NCBI GenBank assembly: GCA_029817715.1
Contig: JARUPY010000534.1
Span: forward strand, 2,234,501 to 2,298,500
Source: Melastoma dodecandrum
Taxonomy: Eukaryota; Streptophyta; Magnoliopsida; Myrtales; Melastomataceae
Direction: 5' to 3'
DNA: 64,000 nt
The notes under the pieces were generated by a model. The model worked only from the letters and a program-made list of their open reading frames with translations, was not told where the DNA came from and made no database searches. Numbering within the stretch: the first letter of the stretch is position 1; each line of letters opens with the position of its first letter. A program made the position numbers and the translations under genes. This document shows, in pieces, positions 21,638-33,170 of the stretch.

Positions 21638-22812
21638 TGTTCGCGCACGGAACGGATCACGTCGGAAATATTTGGCAATGGACTCACAGTAGTTGTATTG
21701 TGGTCGCCAGTAAGAAGATGCACTAACTTTATACAGAAATAATGCAAGTCTTACAATCTTTAGAGAATTAAAAGTAAAGGGCTTACAGCCATTAATAGGA
21801 AAAAGGGAAACGGTGGTGACGATGTGGGATCTTGTAGCGGCGGAGAACGCGTGACGAAGGCCTTGGAAGCTCGCTCCGTCTGTGGTGGTTGCTGGCGGAA
21901 GGTCGTGACGAAGGCCTTGGAAGCTCGCTTCGTCAGGGGTGGTCGCTGGTGGAGAGTTGTGACGAAGGCCCTACGAGCTCACTTCGTCGGTGGTGTCGCT
22001 GGCGGAGGATTGACGGCAAAGGCCCTACGAGCTCACTCTGCCGATGGAAGGGTAATTAACCTATAAGCCGGGTCAGGGCATCTAATTCCTAAGGTTGACG
22101 AACAAACTTCAGAGTTTTTGGCTGTGTGTATTCGTGCTTTGTCTTTGGAAACTCCTTTGCTATTTATAGTGAGCTCGTTCGTGTCTAACACGTAACGAGT
22201 AGATCTTGTTACAGATCGTGTCATAGATCGTGATCCCTAGTATCGTGGGAGTGTCCCAACAACTTCCCATGAGATACGGGATCACATTCCTGAGAATTAG
22301 AATCGGTTACGATTCTTAACAATCGTGATTTTAGGAATAAATAAATTTATTCCCATCTCGTCGACTTGCTTTGTTTGTACGGGCTTTGACTGCTGTAGTT
22401 ACCTTTGTTCAGGGTAAGGTCGACTTGACCCTATGAGTAGACCTAGCTACTATTGGGTCCTATTGGTGGTCATATCTTAGTGGTGAGTTCACCTAGTCGA
22501 CTCTATACATGAGTCGTCTTTAGTAACTCCATTGTGGGTCGACTTCATCATGAATTAACCCAACCGACCTCGTCATGAGTCGACCTGGGTGACTTTGTCA
22601 TGAGCTAACCCAGTCGACTTCACTATGAGTCGACCTGGGCGACATCGTTATGAGTTAGCCCAGTCGACGTTGTCATGAGTCGGCCTGGATGACTTCGTTC
22701 TGAGTTAACCCAGTCGACTTTGTCATGAGTCGGCCTGGGCGACTTCGTTCTTAGGTAGTGTGATGATTCCTGGGCTCTAAGCCTAGGCCCAAAATTATTT
22801 ACTATGTCAACA
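21638..22812 (-). repeat. 5' LTR (in element orientation) of the Tat element
   Basis: 1,175 bp. The two differences noticed from the other copy are A versus G at 22401/10241 and T versus C at 22784/10624. It contains the same two tandem blocks. Confidence 0.95.
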
Positions 22813-24480
22813 CATGGACAGCCAAACTGCTGCTTTCTCCTGATACGTTTGTTTGTAGGAATGTAAAGCTGCTGCCTCCCCAGCCTCTTCACAAATTTAT
22901 AGTCATATCCCTCACTAATTAGTGGTTCCTCTTAATTTAACCCTCGGGCTTACATAAATCATAGTTAAAAGTAAAAACAAAAAAAGGACGGCTTGTTAAA
23001 ACAGAAAATTTAATTACAATTCTAAAACACCTCCGGTGGGCCGTTTCTTTTATTGTAGCGGCCCAAATGTAAAACATATGTATTACAACAATTTTTCTTG
23101 TAGATTCATAACCGTATGTAATAAAGTTAAGCAAGATGAACAATCCGCATGCATAATCCATACTAATTAACCGAAACAAAATGAAGATGTTGATACCAAA
23201 CAAAAGTTGGCTAATAATTGAAATCATAAACATGTATTTCTATTATCAACATAACAAGAAATTCATGTAGAAAAAAAAGATACATGTCGTCGGATCTATC
23301 GATTAAAAAATGAAAATTTATAATTTATGACTTAAAAGAAAGAAATTAAAAAAAAATTGAATACACACGTAAAAGTTAGAATTATGACATGTAATAAATG
23401 ATTTTTTTTTTCCTTTCTATTGCAGGTGGAAATAAAATTATCAAAATAAATCATAAACTTTTAAAATTGAGTAAATAATGATCCGAACTTGGAATTAGAA
23501 ATCTCGAACTTGCCATGAAAAAATGGTAACTCAAATTAAACTCGTATTTTCTTATAAATTGAACTCGAATGTTTTAACTTCAAATATATTTAATTTTAAA
23601 AGTTTATGTCTTATTTTGTTTTTTTTTAACGCTTCCTAGTAATAAATAAGGGGTTGAATTGAAATGGGCGTGGGAGAGGGGACACGAGTGAATGAGTGAA
23701 AATCGGTTGGTAAGTCATAGTCTCAAGGAAAGAAGCAAAACATTCATATTACATCTGTAATAAAATGACCTTAAACAATTAATTAATTAATTAATTAGAT
23801 GCGTATGGGAAGGGTGTGGTCAATTATTATTAGGTGGGATTATAATAATTATTGGGAAGGGGGATAAATATCAAACATGCATAGAAGGAATGGGGTTTTT
23901 AGTTTACTTACAAAAGAAAAAGGAGAAAATGACGTCGGTCTTATCCGGTCCCCCCCCCCCCCCTCCTCCTCTCCCTAATTGGAGACGTGGATACGGCATG
24001 TGGGGGTGGTGAGGACAGGTTCACTGGACCTCCAACCCACGTCACGTGCACACGGCAAATACTCACCCCCAAACTAATTAATATATGCATTAGCGTTCAT
24101 TTAATTAAAATATTAATTCATTAATGACATAATCATTAGGCTCATCCTCGATCTCTTTCTTATTTCCCTTCCATTAGATACTCTCAAGCTCTGAGAGTAA
24201 AAGGAAAAGAAAGACTTTGAGAAAAGTTACGTATGTTGGAGTAGTGGGACAGATGGCGGCTGTGAACGACGACCATGAACTGGAAACCAAAAGGCCAAAA
24301 AAAAAAGGGAAGGAAGATGAAGATGCCCTCCCCATCTCCATCAAGTCTTTCTCCCTCCACCACAACCACAATAATGGCTTAGCCCTTGAGATTCTTTCCC
24401 ATGTGACCCCCTCCCTCCCACTTCTTCCTCTCGATGTTCAAACCCTCCCAAAAACAACCAACCCAAAACATCGGTTCAGG
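22813..24480 (+). promoter_or_regulatory. Upstream region of the DELLA gene
   Basis: After the TSD CATGG (22813-22817) the interrupted host sequence resumes, then AT-rich DNA with an (ATTA)n tract at about 23779-23800, a 14-C run at 23950-23963, a G-box at 24043-24048 and a pyrimidine-rich leader at about 24140-24200. Two ATGs in frame with the DELLA ORF lie at 24217 and 24253, with no stop before 24481. Confidence 0.5.
24043..24048. promoter_or_regulatory. G-box CACGTG
   Basis: Core CACGTG within CCCACGTCACGTGCACACGG, about 435 bp upstream of the canonical DELLA ATG. G-boxes bind bHLH/bZIP factors including PIFs. One hexamer is weak evidence by itself. Confidence 0.4.
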
Positions 24481-26211
24481 ATGAAGAGAGGACAACCCGG
24501 GTTCACTCCCTGCCAATCCAAGATGTGGGATGAAGCCGACGTCGCCCACGACGACGAGCAACTCGCTGCTTTGGGCTACAGGGTCAGGTCCTCCGACTTG
24601 GATGGCGTCGCCCTTAAGCTTCAGCAGCTCGAGGAAGCCATGGTCTCCGCCTCCCAGGCCGACTTCCTCACCCATCTTTCCTCTGATGCCGTTCACTTCA
24701 ACCCTTCCGATCTCTCCACCTGGCTCCAGTCCATGCTCTCCGAGATCGGGGGTCCCCTCGACTTCGACGGCCCCTCCCCTGTTCCTCCTGCCCCCGCTTT
24801 CGCCGATCCCTTCCTTCCGCCCTCCTCTGCTCCCATGAACTTTGATTCCGTCCTCTTCGATGATTCCTCCTCGTCTGACCAGTTCTATCTCGGTGCAATC
24901 GCTCCCGACAGGGGGAGCGTGTCTGGGAATTTGGGTGCCTCTGTGTCTGCTCCGGCTGGAGGCCCGGCTCCGGTTCCCAACTGTTTTGCGCAGCCTGAGG
25001 AACCCCCCAACAAGAGGCTGAAGTCGTCGCCTGAGAAGAGTCAGATGCCCGAGACTACTCGCTCGGTCGTCCTCATTGATTCCCAGGAAAACGGCGTGCG
25101 GCTCGTGCACATGCTCATGGCCTGTGCGCAGTCCGTCCAACAGAGCAATCTCGTCCTGGCCGAGGCTCTAGTTAAACAGATCGGAGTGTTAGCCACCTCC
25201 CAGGCCGGGGCCATGGGGAAGGTGGCAACCTATTTTGCGGAGGCGCTCGCCAGGCAGATATACGGGATCCAACCTCAGGGCCCTGTCAACGACCCTTCTT
25301 TCTCCGACACCCTCCAGATGCATTTCTACGAGGCCTGCCCGTATCTCAAGTTCGCCCATTTCACCGCTAATCAGGCTATCCTTGAAGCATTCCGGGGGAA
25401 GGAACGGGTCCATGTCATCGATTTCTCGGTGAATCAGGGTTTACAGTGGCCTGCCCTCTTGCAGGCCCTGGCTTTCCAGCCAGGCGGCCCTCCTAAATTC
25501 CGCTTGACAGCAATCAGCCTCTCCTTGCGCGACAACACGGATCCATTGCAAGAAGTAGGCTGGAAACTAGCCCAATTTGCCAAGACCCTCCATGTTGAAT
25601 TTGAGTACCAGGGGTTTCTGGTCAACGGTCTAGCCGATCTCGGGGATACTCTTCGATCGAGGATTAAGGAGAAGGAAACGGTGGCATTCAACTCGGTATT
25701 CGAGCTGCACAAGTGCCTGGCCCGGCCGCGCGAGATCGAGAGAGTGCTCTCGTTGGTGAGGAGGCTTAATCCGGATATATTCACGGTGGTTGAGCAGGAG
25801 GGCGACCACAACGGACGGTTGTTCCTGGACCGGTTCAACGAGTCGCTGCACTACTACTCGGCCATGTTCGACTCGTTAGAAGGGTGCATGGAAGGCGAGG
25901 ACAAGGCGATGACGGAGGTTTACCTTGGGAAGCAAATCTGCAACGTGGTGGGTAGCGACGGGTCAGATCGTGTGGAGAGGCACGAGTTGCTAAGCAGGTG
26001 GAAGGAGAGGTTGGGAACGGCGGGGTTTGAGCCGGTTGCTATCGGGTCTAACGCGTTCAAGCAGGCCAGCGTATTATTAAGGATGTACGAGGGCGGGGAG
26101 GGGTACAAGGTAGAGGAGCTAAACGGTTGCCTGATACTGGGGTGGCACACGCGTCCGCTCGTTGCCTCATCGGCATGGAGGCCTGCTCGACCAAGCATGG
26201 CAATGGGCTGA
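24481..26211 (+). CDS. DELLA protein (GRAS family, gibberellin-signalling repressor) with divergent degron
   Basis: Intronless, 576 residues from the canonical MKR start. The N-terminal regulatory domain is recognisable but altered: [17 protein letters not shown] where DELLA is expected, then LKLQQLE, then [19 protein letters not shown] in place of TVHYNP. The GRAS domain is complete: LHR I ([17 protein letters not shown]), VHIID-type [25 protein letters not shown], a PFYRE region, [15 protein letters not shown], and the SAW end [13 protein letters not shown]. DELLAs repress growth in the nucleus and are degraded when the GA receptor GID1 binds the DELLA/VHYNP region. In-frame ATGs at 24217 and 24253 could extend the protein by up to 88 residues; I chose 24481 because family members begin MKR. 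The frame is open with no lesions. Confidence 0.92.
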   Translation: MKRGQPGFTPCQSKMWDEADVAHDDEQLAALGYRVRSSDLDGVALKLQQLEEAMVSASQADFLTHLSSDAVHFNPSDLSTWLQSMLSEIGGPLDFDGPSPVPPAPAFADPFLPPSSAPMNFDSVLFDDSSSSDQFYLGAIAPDRGSVSGNLGASVSAPAGGPAPVPNCFAQPEEPPNKRLKSSPEKSQMPETTRSVVLIDSQENGVRLVHMLMACAQSVQQSNLVLAEALVKQIGVLATSQAGAMGKVATYFAEALARQIYGIQPQGPVNDPSFSDTLQMHFYEACPYLKFAHFTANQAILEAFRGKERVHVIDFSVNQGLQWPALLQALAFQPGGPPKFRLTAISLSLRDNTDPLQEVGWKLAQFAKTLHVEFEYQGFLVNGLADLGDTLRSRIKEKETVAFNSVFELHKCLARPREIERVLSLVRRLNPDIFTVVEQEGDHNGRLFLDRFNESLHYYSAMFDSLEGCMEGEDKAMTEVYLGKQICNVVGSDGSDRVERHELLSRWKERLGTAGFEPVAIGSNAFKQASVLLRMYEGGEGYKVEELNGCLILGWHTRPLVASSAWRPARPSMAMG

Positions 26212-27329
26212 GGGGTTCCGAGGACCGTTTAACCGGCCGACCTCTGGTTCAAAGTTCTGTGCATATTGTGGGGATGAGTTAGCGAGGTGGTGGGGGGTAC
26301 TTAAGCTCTGTATAACTTACCGCCATCTCTTTTGTTGTTGTTATTTTTCCTTTTTTAATTCCCTGGAAGTATTACTATTTATATGTTTTTGCCGTCAGAT
26401 CGAAAATTGAAAAAGAAAAGAGATGTAAGAAAAAAAAAAAAAGAAGAGTGTAAATTACTTGGATGAGCTTTTCTTCTTCAAAGGGAGAAATGTTTTGCCT
26501 GGTTAGGAAAATTGAGGGTCAAGAAGAAGGGAATGAAAGCAAAAGGGGAAGGGAAGAGACGGGTCAAGAATAGGAACTCAAAGTGGGAGGTGCTTTATTT
26601 CGTCTCATAACATCCATCTATCCGCCGAAACGTGTCGAAGAGGAGAAGAGTAGTAGTATTCGCACCGTGTGATGAAAACACGTATAAAAAACGCACAATA
26701 AGCCAGGGGAAAGCGATGCGTGCATGGGTCACAGCAGCAGCAGAAGTAGTAGTAGTAGTGGCAGTCGTAGAAGCGAGTGGTGCGGTAGGTAAGAGCCGAC
26801 ATCCTTTCGTGGGATATCCAACACAGTCAAAGGTAATGTGGTAAATTCCAGGGATTGCAGCATTCATCGCCTGTCGGCCAATTCTTATCCCCCTCCCCCC
26901 CCCCCCCCCCCCCCCCCCCCCCCGAAAATGTCAACGTTTTGGAAATTGGGTTGACAAATAGTTTAAAGAATGTGATGTGGGTGGAGGGGTTTGGATTTGG
27001 ATGCATGCACCTTCTTTCTCCCCCCCTGGTGGCAGTAGTTTACTGTAAAAATAATAAGACCCAGGAAGAAAAGGAAATGGAGAAGTCAGAATTTGTGTGG
27101 ATGGATTGATGGATGGATATTAAGGCAGGAGGAGGCGGGGGGAGCTGCACGTGTACGATCTAAAAGCATGTTTTGATCGAGGAACGCCCCACCACCACGT
27201 GTTGTTTCTTCTCTTGATCTTGTTTTTTGCCGGGGAATTCCAAGGCCCTGACACTTTTGGAGTCTCGACGTCCCCAAGGAAAACGCAGAATCAAGAGCAG
27301 CTGCATCTTCATCTTCACCTTCTTCCCAG
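26212..27329. other. DELLA 3' UTR and CAR upstream region, with a 39-base C run
   Basis: No gene recognised. Contains A-rich and GCAGCAGCAGAAGTAGTAGT-type simple sequence (26730-26760) and a pure run of 39 C at 26895-26933, about 400 bp before the CAR start codon. Confidence 0.6.
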
Positions 27330-27994
27330 ATGGACATCTTGCTGGGGCTCCTGAGGATAAGGGTGAAGAGGGGGATCAACCTCGCCATCCGCGACACACG
27401 TAGCAGCGACCCTTACGTCGTCGTCACCCTCCAGAATCAGGTACCCCTCCCCCCCCTCCCGGGTTTCATCAATCCCACGCCCTGACTTTGGTTTCTTTCC
27501 AGAGGCTCAAGACTAAGGTGGTCAAGGACAACTGCAACCCCGTCTGGGACGACGAGCTTACTCTCCCCATAACCGACCTCGCCATCCCCATCCACCTTGT
27601 AAGCACCACCACCATTTTTTTATTTTTGTGACATCGATCGAATTCCAGAGCCGGAAGCCCTCCTCTTCTTCTGCGGCTGACGAATTATGATGAATGCGGG
27701 CAGAGCGTGTATGACAAGGACACGCTGACTGGGGACGACAAGATGGGGGATGCTGAGTTCGACCTCTGGCCCTACGTGGATGCTGTGAGGATGAGGCTGG
27801 AGAACCTGCCGACCCCGACCACGGTGTCCAGAGTGCATCCCTGCAGGACCAACTGCCTGGCGGAGGAGAGCTGCATCACCTGGGTGAACGGCAAGCTGGT
27901 CCAGGACATGGTGCTGCGCCTGAGGAACGTGGAGTCAGGGGAGGTGGAGATCCAGATCGAGTGGATCGATGTCCCCTGCAGCCGTGGCCTGTGA
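27330..27994 (+). CDS. C2-domain ABA-related (CAR) protein
   Basis: Three exons, 27330..27440, 27503..27598 and 27704..27994, all in phase 0, give 165 residues, the normal CAR length. A single C2 domain fills the protein: LLGLLRIRVKRGINLAIRD, SSDPYVVVTL (calcium-loop Asp), NPVWDDELTLPITD, YDKDTLTGDDKMGDAEFD (second calcium loop), and the CAR-specific insert between strands (TNCLAEESCITWVNGKLVQD) before EVEIQIEWIDVPCSRGL. Characterised CAR proteins bind membrane phospholipids in a calcium-dependent way and recruit PYR/PYL ABA receptors to the plasma membrane. The frame and splice sites are intact. Confidence 0.93.
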
Positions 27995-29653
27995 GGGCCG
28001 ATGCCGAGATCAAGCATACTCTGCCGTTTCCTCAAACAGAAGGACAAAAAAACCGATGACGATGACGATCATATTGTAAGAAGAACAGTTGGCAAAGCAC
28101 TAGAGACATCATGCCAAAGTCAGACTAGATGGTCGTCAAAGGCCGTAAAAAATATCAAATACCATGTTTAAAAAGGCATTTTATATATTGGCGGAACTGG
28201 TGTGATGTCCCACAATGTTTTATTAGTCAATGTCTCAAGGGAAATTACTAATAATTAACAAATGTTGGGCCAATGGGAACAAAAGAATATGGATCGATCC
28301 TTTAGTTTGATCCACATTTCTACTACACAAACTCCAAGGACAACCACGTTCTTACCAATTTTAGATATAATTTGTGATTTTTTTTTTTTACTAAAAAGTA
28401 ATAATCATACTAATTGATTGAACAATTTGGTTTTACGTCCCTATAGAAAGGAAAAGAGAAAGAAGAATCGCACATTCTGATTCATCATCTTGAAACTTCC
28501 ACATCAATAGTTATTATATCCGGTAACCTGAAAGAGTTGGTGTGCTAACCAGGAGATTTGCTCGCTGGTGTTCATATCTCGGAAACACCATTAATAGAGA
28601 TCGTTTTACACGTAGAATAATCAATGCACGTTTCTCCTGTGAAAATAAGAGTTTCGAGATGTCATATGTCGGGAAACTCACGGACAGCATAAGGCGAAAT
28701 ACATCAAAGAGAAGATGGTTAAAGTATTAGATCACTAGCTGAACAAGGTCCCTAAAAAATCATGATCCTTTGGATACAGAGATATGCCATAACTCTAAAT
28801 ACAATCCATGTCTTAAGAAATATGATTGTTCTATGGAAATGTATAAAAGGTAGTTCAAAATGGCAATTGATAGCCCTATTCTTATCCCGCTCTCCTTTCC
28901 TTTACTCTCGCCGGCTTCGGTCTGAGAATCTCCGATGATGCTGCCCGTTCTAGTCGGTCTCAAGGGGTCTTCCCCAAAGGTAGCTGCCTCCTTGTCGCCA
29001 ATTCCCCCTTTCGTTGATTACTTGTTAGGAAGGATGGCTGTATGTACATGATACGAACAGTAAAGACTTCAGTCGTTTACGAATAGTTTTAAAACATTTG
29101 AATTATTTTTATATTTTGAGTTATTTTATTTTATTTGAAGATTTTGATGTAAGCCTAAGGCCTAATTATCTATTGAATAAAGAGAGAAATAAGAAAAAAG
29201 TTGGGTTTATTCTCTCCTAGACCCCTGAGCGTGTGAGAGGTCGGAGGGTTCTCTCTTATGAGCCATCGCATGTCCGAGTAGCCCGTGTTATCCCGAGACC
29301 GTATCAGTATATACTTTCTCCCTTTTTAGTTATGTAAACCGTTATGCATTCGGTACAAATTTATCTTGTGTTATCTTTTTATTATTCGTATTTTAAATTT
29401 TCCACGAGGGCCACACGTATAAACAGAACCCCCACCGCACAACTCCGTACATGTTGCGTTCGGAACATATTCGACGCCAACAGATATTCAATTACGAAAC
29501 TTCACATAGGGTACACGGCTTAGAGTTACACAACACGAGCAAACACACTCCAACATCACAAACAAGCGGGCGCACGCCATATAGTAATAATGCACATGAG
29601 CGTGGGGCAGATGCGCTCAGGGAAGGGTTCGCTCCCCTGGAAGAACGGATTGT
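27995..29653. other. Intergenic; possible LTR-like remnant near 29150-29400
   Basis: No gene found. Around 29150-29290 the sequence (GCCTAAGGCCTAATTATC, GAATAAAGAGAGAAATAAG, then CCCTGAGCGTGTGAGAGG) resembles the polyadenylation part of a plant LTR, but no partner LTR or TSD was seen. Confidence 0.3.
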
Positions 29654-30204
29654 TTAGGTGGCCTGGGCCACGAGGTGGCTGCTGATGTCCTTGGTGATGT
29701 GGGCGCAGAACTCAAGCAGGGTGTAAGGCTCGGGGACGTCCTCGTTGAGCTTCTCATAGTCAAGGCTCCAATGCACCAAGCTCCCATCGTCCATTGGCGT
29801 GGCCTGCACCAGCAGCGTGAAGTCCTTGTACAGCTTCATCAGATCTCCATCGATCACCCTGAACTTTGTGAAGTTCTTCTCATCATCTATCTCTTCAACG
29901 ATCTCCTTTGCCACTTTCGACTCCCCATCTACAATAAAGAAAACGAGAAAAGAAACCGCTGAAAACCATATCTCTTGTTCGAAAAGAAAGTTTGACACTT
30001 GCTTTCCGGCGTGGTACCATGGACATAGTTCCAGTTGATGACAGATCCGGAGTTCCCCCAATCGCCTTTGTGAAGCTCGCATGCTTGGATCTTCTCGGGG
30101 CTGGCTTTGGAGATGTGGTGAGGCCTGGCGCTGAACACGTTGTGGAACTGGTCAGCCGGAGCCTTTATCCACATATCAATCTTCATGCTTCCGTGAAGTG
30201 CCAT
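29654..30204 (-). CDS. Major latex-like protein (MLP, Bet v 1 superfamily), copy A
   Basis: Two exons, 30204..30018 and 29928..29654, split in phase 1 inside the Asp codon of YVHDGES, give 153 residues, typical for the family. It begins MALHGSMKIDMWIKAPADQF, carries the Bet v 1 glycine-rich P-loop equivalent (CELHKGDWGNSGSVINWNYV), and ends LLEFCAHITKDISSHLVAQAT. Family members are small cytosolic proteins with a hydrophobic ligand cavity; MLPs are linked to stress and hormone responses, but the ligand here is unknown. Exon 1 is 187 nt, exactly as in copy B about 7 kb away. Upstream in-frame ATG at 30228 is less likely. Confidence 0.9.
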
Positions 30205-32641
30205 CTCGCTCTCTCTCTCGGGATCCAAAACTGGGTCGGATGAATGAATTTAGTGCGATCTCATCCTGAATGGGAGAGTGGAGAGTTCATTATATAGAAT
30301 TGTGAACTTGAGTGGTTCCATGTGCATTGTCAGAAAAATAAATACTACCAATAATTGACAGATAAGTGGTATTTTTTAAATAAACATTTTATAAAGGTTT
30401 AAATTAGCAAAAAAGTTCCTTTTTTTTTCCTATTAAATGTCACCTAACCCCGTACAATTATTAACATCCGTTGAATGTATATTTAAATAATAATAATAAA
30501 TTGACCCTTCTCCATTATCCTAAAAGCTTAAACTTTAATAATCTACCTTGTAATTTTTTCAAATGTTAGATGGCTATTTTTTATTATGATTTTTTTAAAA
30601 GGATATTTTGCCCTTTAGTTACATGTACATGTAGATGTATACTTTTAACATGGGAACTGCGATAGCACTAGGCATAACCTCTTGTTCGTGGATGAAGATA
30701 TCTTACGCGAACTTTTGGGAGTTATATGTAAGATTCAAGCAAGGGATCGGCCGCGGCCAACGAAAAGTATCCGTCGGATAACGTCCCCGATATCTCCTGG
30801 CCCTAGCTAGCGGCGTGCATACCTGTGCTTGCAACCTGCCCTTAAGCCCAGCAACGACGGGTTTTTTTTTTTGACCAAATGATCTGATATGGCGATCGGA
30901 AGTAGTTCGGCTAATGGGACGTTCGGATTGTAAGACCATGACAAATATCGAAAGGGTAGGCAGGCTAGTGATGAGGAACGGACGGCTGAACAACCATTAG
31001 ATGCAACAAGCAGGAAATGTGGACCCCCAAAAATTCAAGTTCCATTTTATTCACGAACAAACTTTAAATGATTGAATAGAACAGAAAGAGAAATTGAAAC
31101 TACTGAGAGGCAGATTTTGATAGGATCCACGGCACATCTTCTCCAATCAATCTGAGTTGCCTTTTCTTCTACGTTTCCAAAATAATAAAGAAAGAAGAGC
31201 CATATCCTTACCGAACTGAAGTGGGGCACATCTGACTGTTTTTCTTTTCCTCTCTTCTTTTACGTTTGTTTAGCTCATCTATTTCCATCCCCTCGATAGA
31301 TTTACTAACAAGGAACACCCCCCTCATCTTCATATTATTGGTGCAACTAATCTTTGTTTGGATTATTTTTTTGAGGGGGGTCGGGGATCCTCCAGATATT
31401 ATATGTTGCATGAGTTTGCCTTAACCAGTTGGAATGGAGGTCTTCAGTCTCGCAAAAACATGATGTGGGATAAAATTAGGGAAGCAAGCTTTGCCTAGTT
31501 GTGATGCTCGTTTTCAGATCCTTCGGGATACGAAAGGTCAACGCTTTGGAACCAAAAACTTCTCCATTAAGTTCTGTAAGGTTATAATATATTAAGACAT
31601 AATACAACCCTCATCAAGTTGAAACGATTGAGTGAACGAGCGCGAATTAAATTTCCATCTGGATCGATGAAAATCATGTTTGCGAGGAAATTGACACATG
31701 ATTGTGATGTAAGGCCTGGTGGTTCTGAATCCTCCGGGAGTGTCGTGGGTGGATCCCATTTCCGGTTCCATTTAAAATGAATATCCTCCCATGACGATAA
31801 GGCTTCGGATTTTGAAAATACCGGAGTCGACACTAACTTATTTTAAGTTCAAGTTAGAAAAAACTGTAGAGATTCGTTAAGGTTCGGGAATTAGGGATTA
31901 CTAAATCGCATGCATCACAAAGAAAAGGGAGGCGTTTGTCGTGTGTTTTTTATGTCCAATTTATTTGAGCTCGGTTTTAGAAAAGAAGTTGTTTGACATG
32001 TAAAAAAAAATGATCTCGAGCTCAATAATGCTTAAAATATCTGGGTGAATCTTTTGTTAGAAAATATTTCTTAAAAGTTGATTTTTGGGGCAAAAATGCA
32101 AACAATCATAAATTGATTAATGCCCTTAACAGTTTTTAAGCCAAAACATAAATTCAAGGGAGAACCGGGTGTTGTAACATTGCTCGCTCTATAGAACGCT
32201 CCCGTTAGCATTTGTACCTCACGGTGCTGTTTTAAAATAGGTTGACAGCGAACCTGACGAGCCGCTGATATCGTAACGTTGGTGAGTGCGAAACCGTCTT
32301 CAGAGGGTCTTGATCTTCGAGAATCCAAATAATCCCTTGAAGACTTCATTATCTTGAACACGTTGAATGGGGTGCGTGCCTTGGTTGTCCGCAAGGTACG
32401 CCCCCGAGATACTTTCAAATCTAAGTACTCAGAGCTTGCGGATCTTGGGAGAAACACGAGTGGCGTTGCTAACTCGGGGAGGTTGCCCGATCGAAGGCCG
32501 GTTTCTGGATACAATGACGACGTTGTGGGTCACCATTGTGAGGAGATCACCTCTAACCGTCGCTCTTTGTTCCAGGGAGCTGTGGTCGGGAAAACACCTT
32601 GGGCCTTCAGTGGAGCCGCTAGTGGGTGAAGGAGGCACGGT
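30205..32641. other. Intergenic; nothing recognised
   Basis: AT-rich at 30330-30660, otherwise mixed composition. Open frames of 60-150 codons on both strands (for example minus 32071-32514 and 31582-31833) carry no motif I recognise and no coherent splice pattern. Confidence 0.45.
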
Positions 32642-33170
32642 CATTTAAGCCGAGAATGCTGAAGAGAGACGCCATGGGTTGGCGATGGTGGTGCGGACGG
32701 GGTCAGTGAGAAGAAGATGGCTGAGGTTGTCATGAGGCTGGACTGGCTGAGCTTGCTGGGAAGCTAGAACTTCTGTAAGCAGATCCTCGAGCAATGCCTC
32801 CAAAAATGTTGGGCCAATGGTATTCTCACTCGCCCCAGAATTTGAAACTGCATGATCAGCTTGATTGCCATTCTGAGCATCAAGATTTTGCATTGATGAT
32901 GAGGGCTCACAAACAACATGTCCAGTATGAGAAACTGATTGCTCGACTTGATTGCCCTGCTGGACAAGAAGATGCCGTGACCTGATTATCCGCATCAGCA
33001 ATGATGGGAAATGTTGGAGCAACATCTTCAGGTACAAATCTTAGAGCATTTCCCACGCCATTATCAGATCTGGTGGATGGGATAACAAAGTCCAAAACCA
33101 TAGCATTATCCCCACCAATCGGATCATCACCATCATCGGTCTCCATGGTGTATGGCTCCCTGATTTGCAA
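32642..33170 (-). pseudogene. Fragment resembling UPL1/UPL2 HECT E3 ubiquitin ligase (central region)
   Basis: On the minus strand an acidic stretch (ETDDGDDPIGGDNAMVLDF, RFVPEDVAPTFPIIADADNQ) is followed, after a frame change near 32930, by TFLEALLEDLLTEVLASQQA. The latter resembles the repeated FLEALPEDLRAEVLASQQAQ motif of UPL1/HUWE1-type ligases, with the conserved Pro and Arg changed. The reading ends at a TAA around 32645. None of the HECT domain is present, so this can only be a captured or decayed fragment. Identification rests mainly on the one motif. Confidence 0.5.

Larger units (their letters stand above)
9478..22812 (-). mobile_element. Complete Ty3/Gypsy Tat-lineage LTR retrotransposon with PMD cargo
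   Basis: 13,335 bp with 1,175-bp LTRs, TSD CATGG, PBS and PPT, read on the minus strand: 5' LTR (21638-22812), PBS, gag, protease, RT, RNase H plus second (archaeal-type) RNase H, integrase, then a plant mobile domain gene on the plus strand, PPT, 3' LTR (9478-10652). The two RNase H domains and the extra antisense region between integrase and 3' LTR are hallmarks of the Tat/Grande/Ogre lineage. By eye the LTRs differ at two positions only (10241/22401 and 10624/22784). At a rate of 1.3e-8 per site per year this would be roughly 65,000 years. The coding region nevertheless carries several stops and frameshifts, so this copy probably moved with proteins supplied by a relative. Confidence 0.93.

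Noticed and set aside
24379..25140. 253-codon minus-strand ORF opposite the DELLA gene
   Set aside because: Shadow frame of a GC-rich coding sequence; no family motifs, and the plus strand is clearly the DELLA gene.
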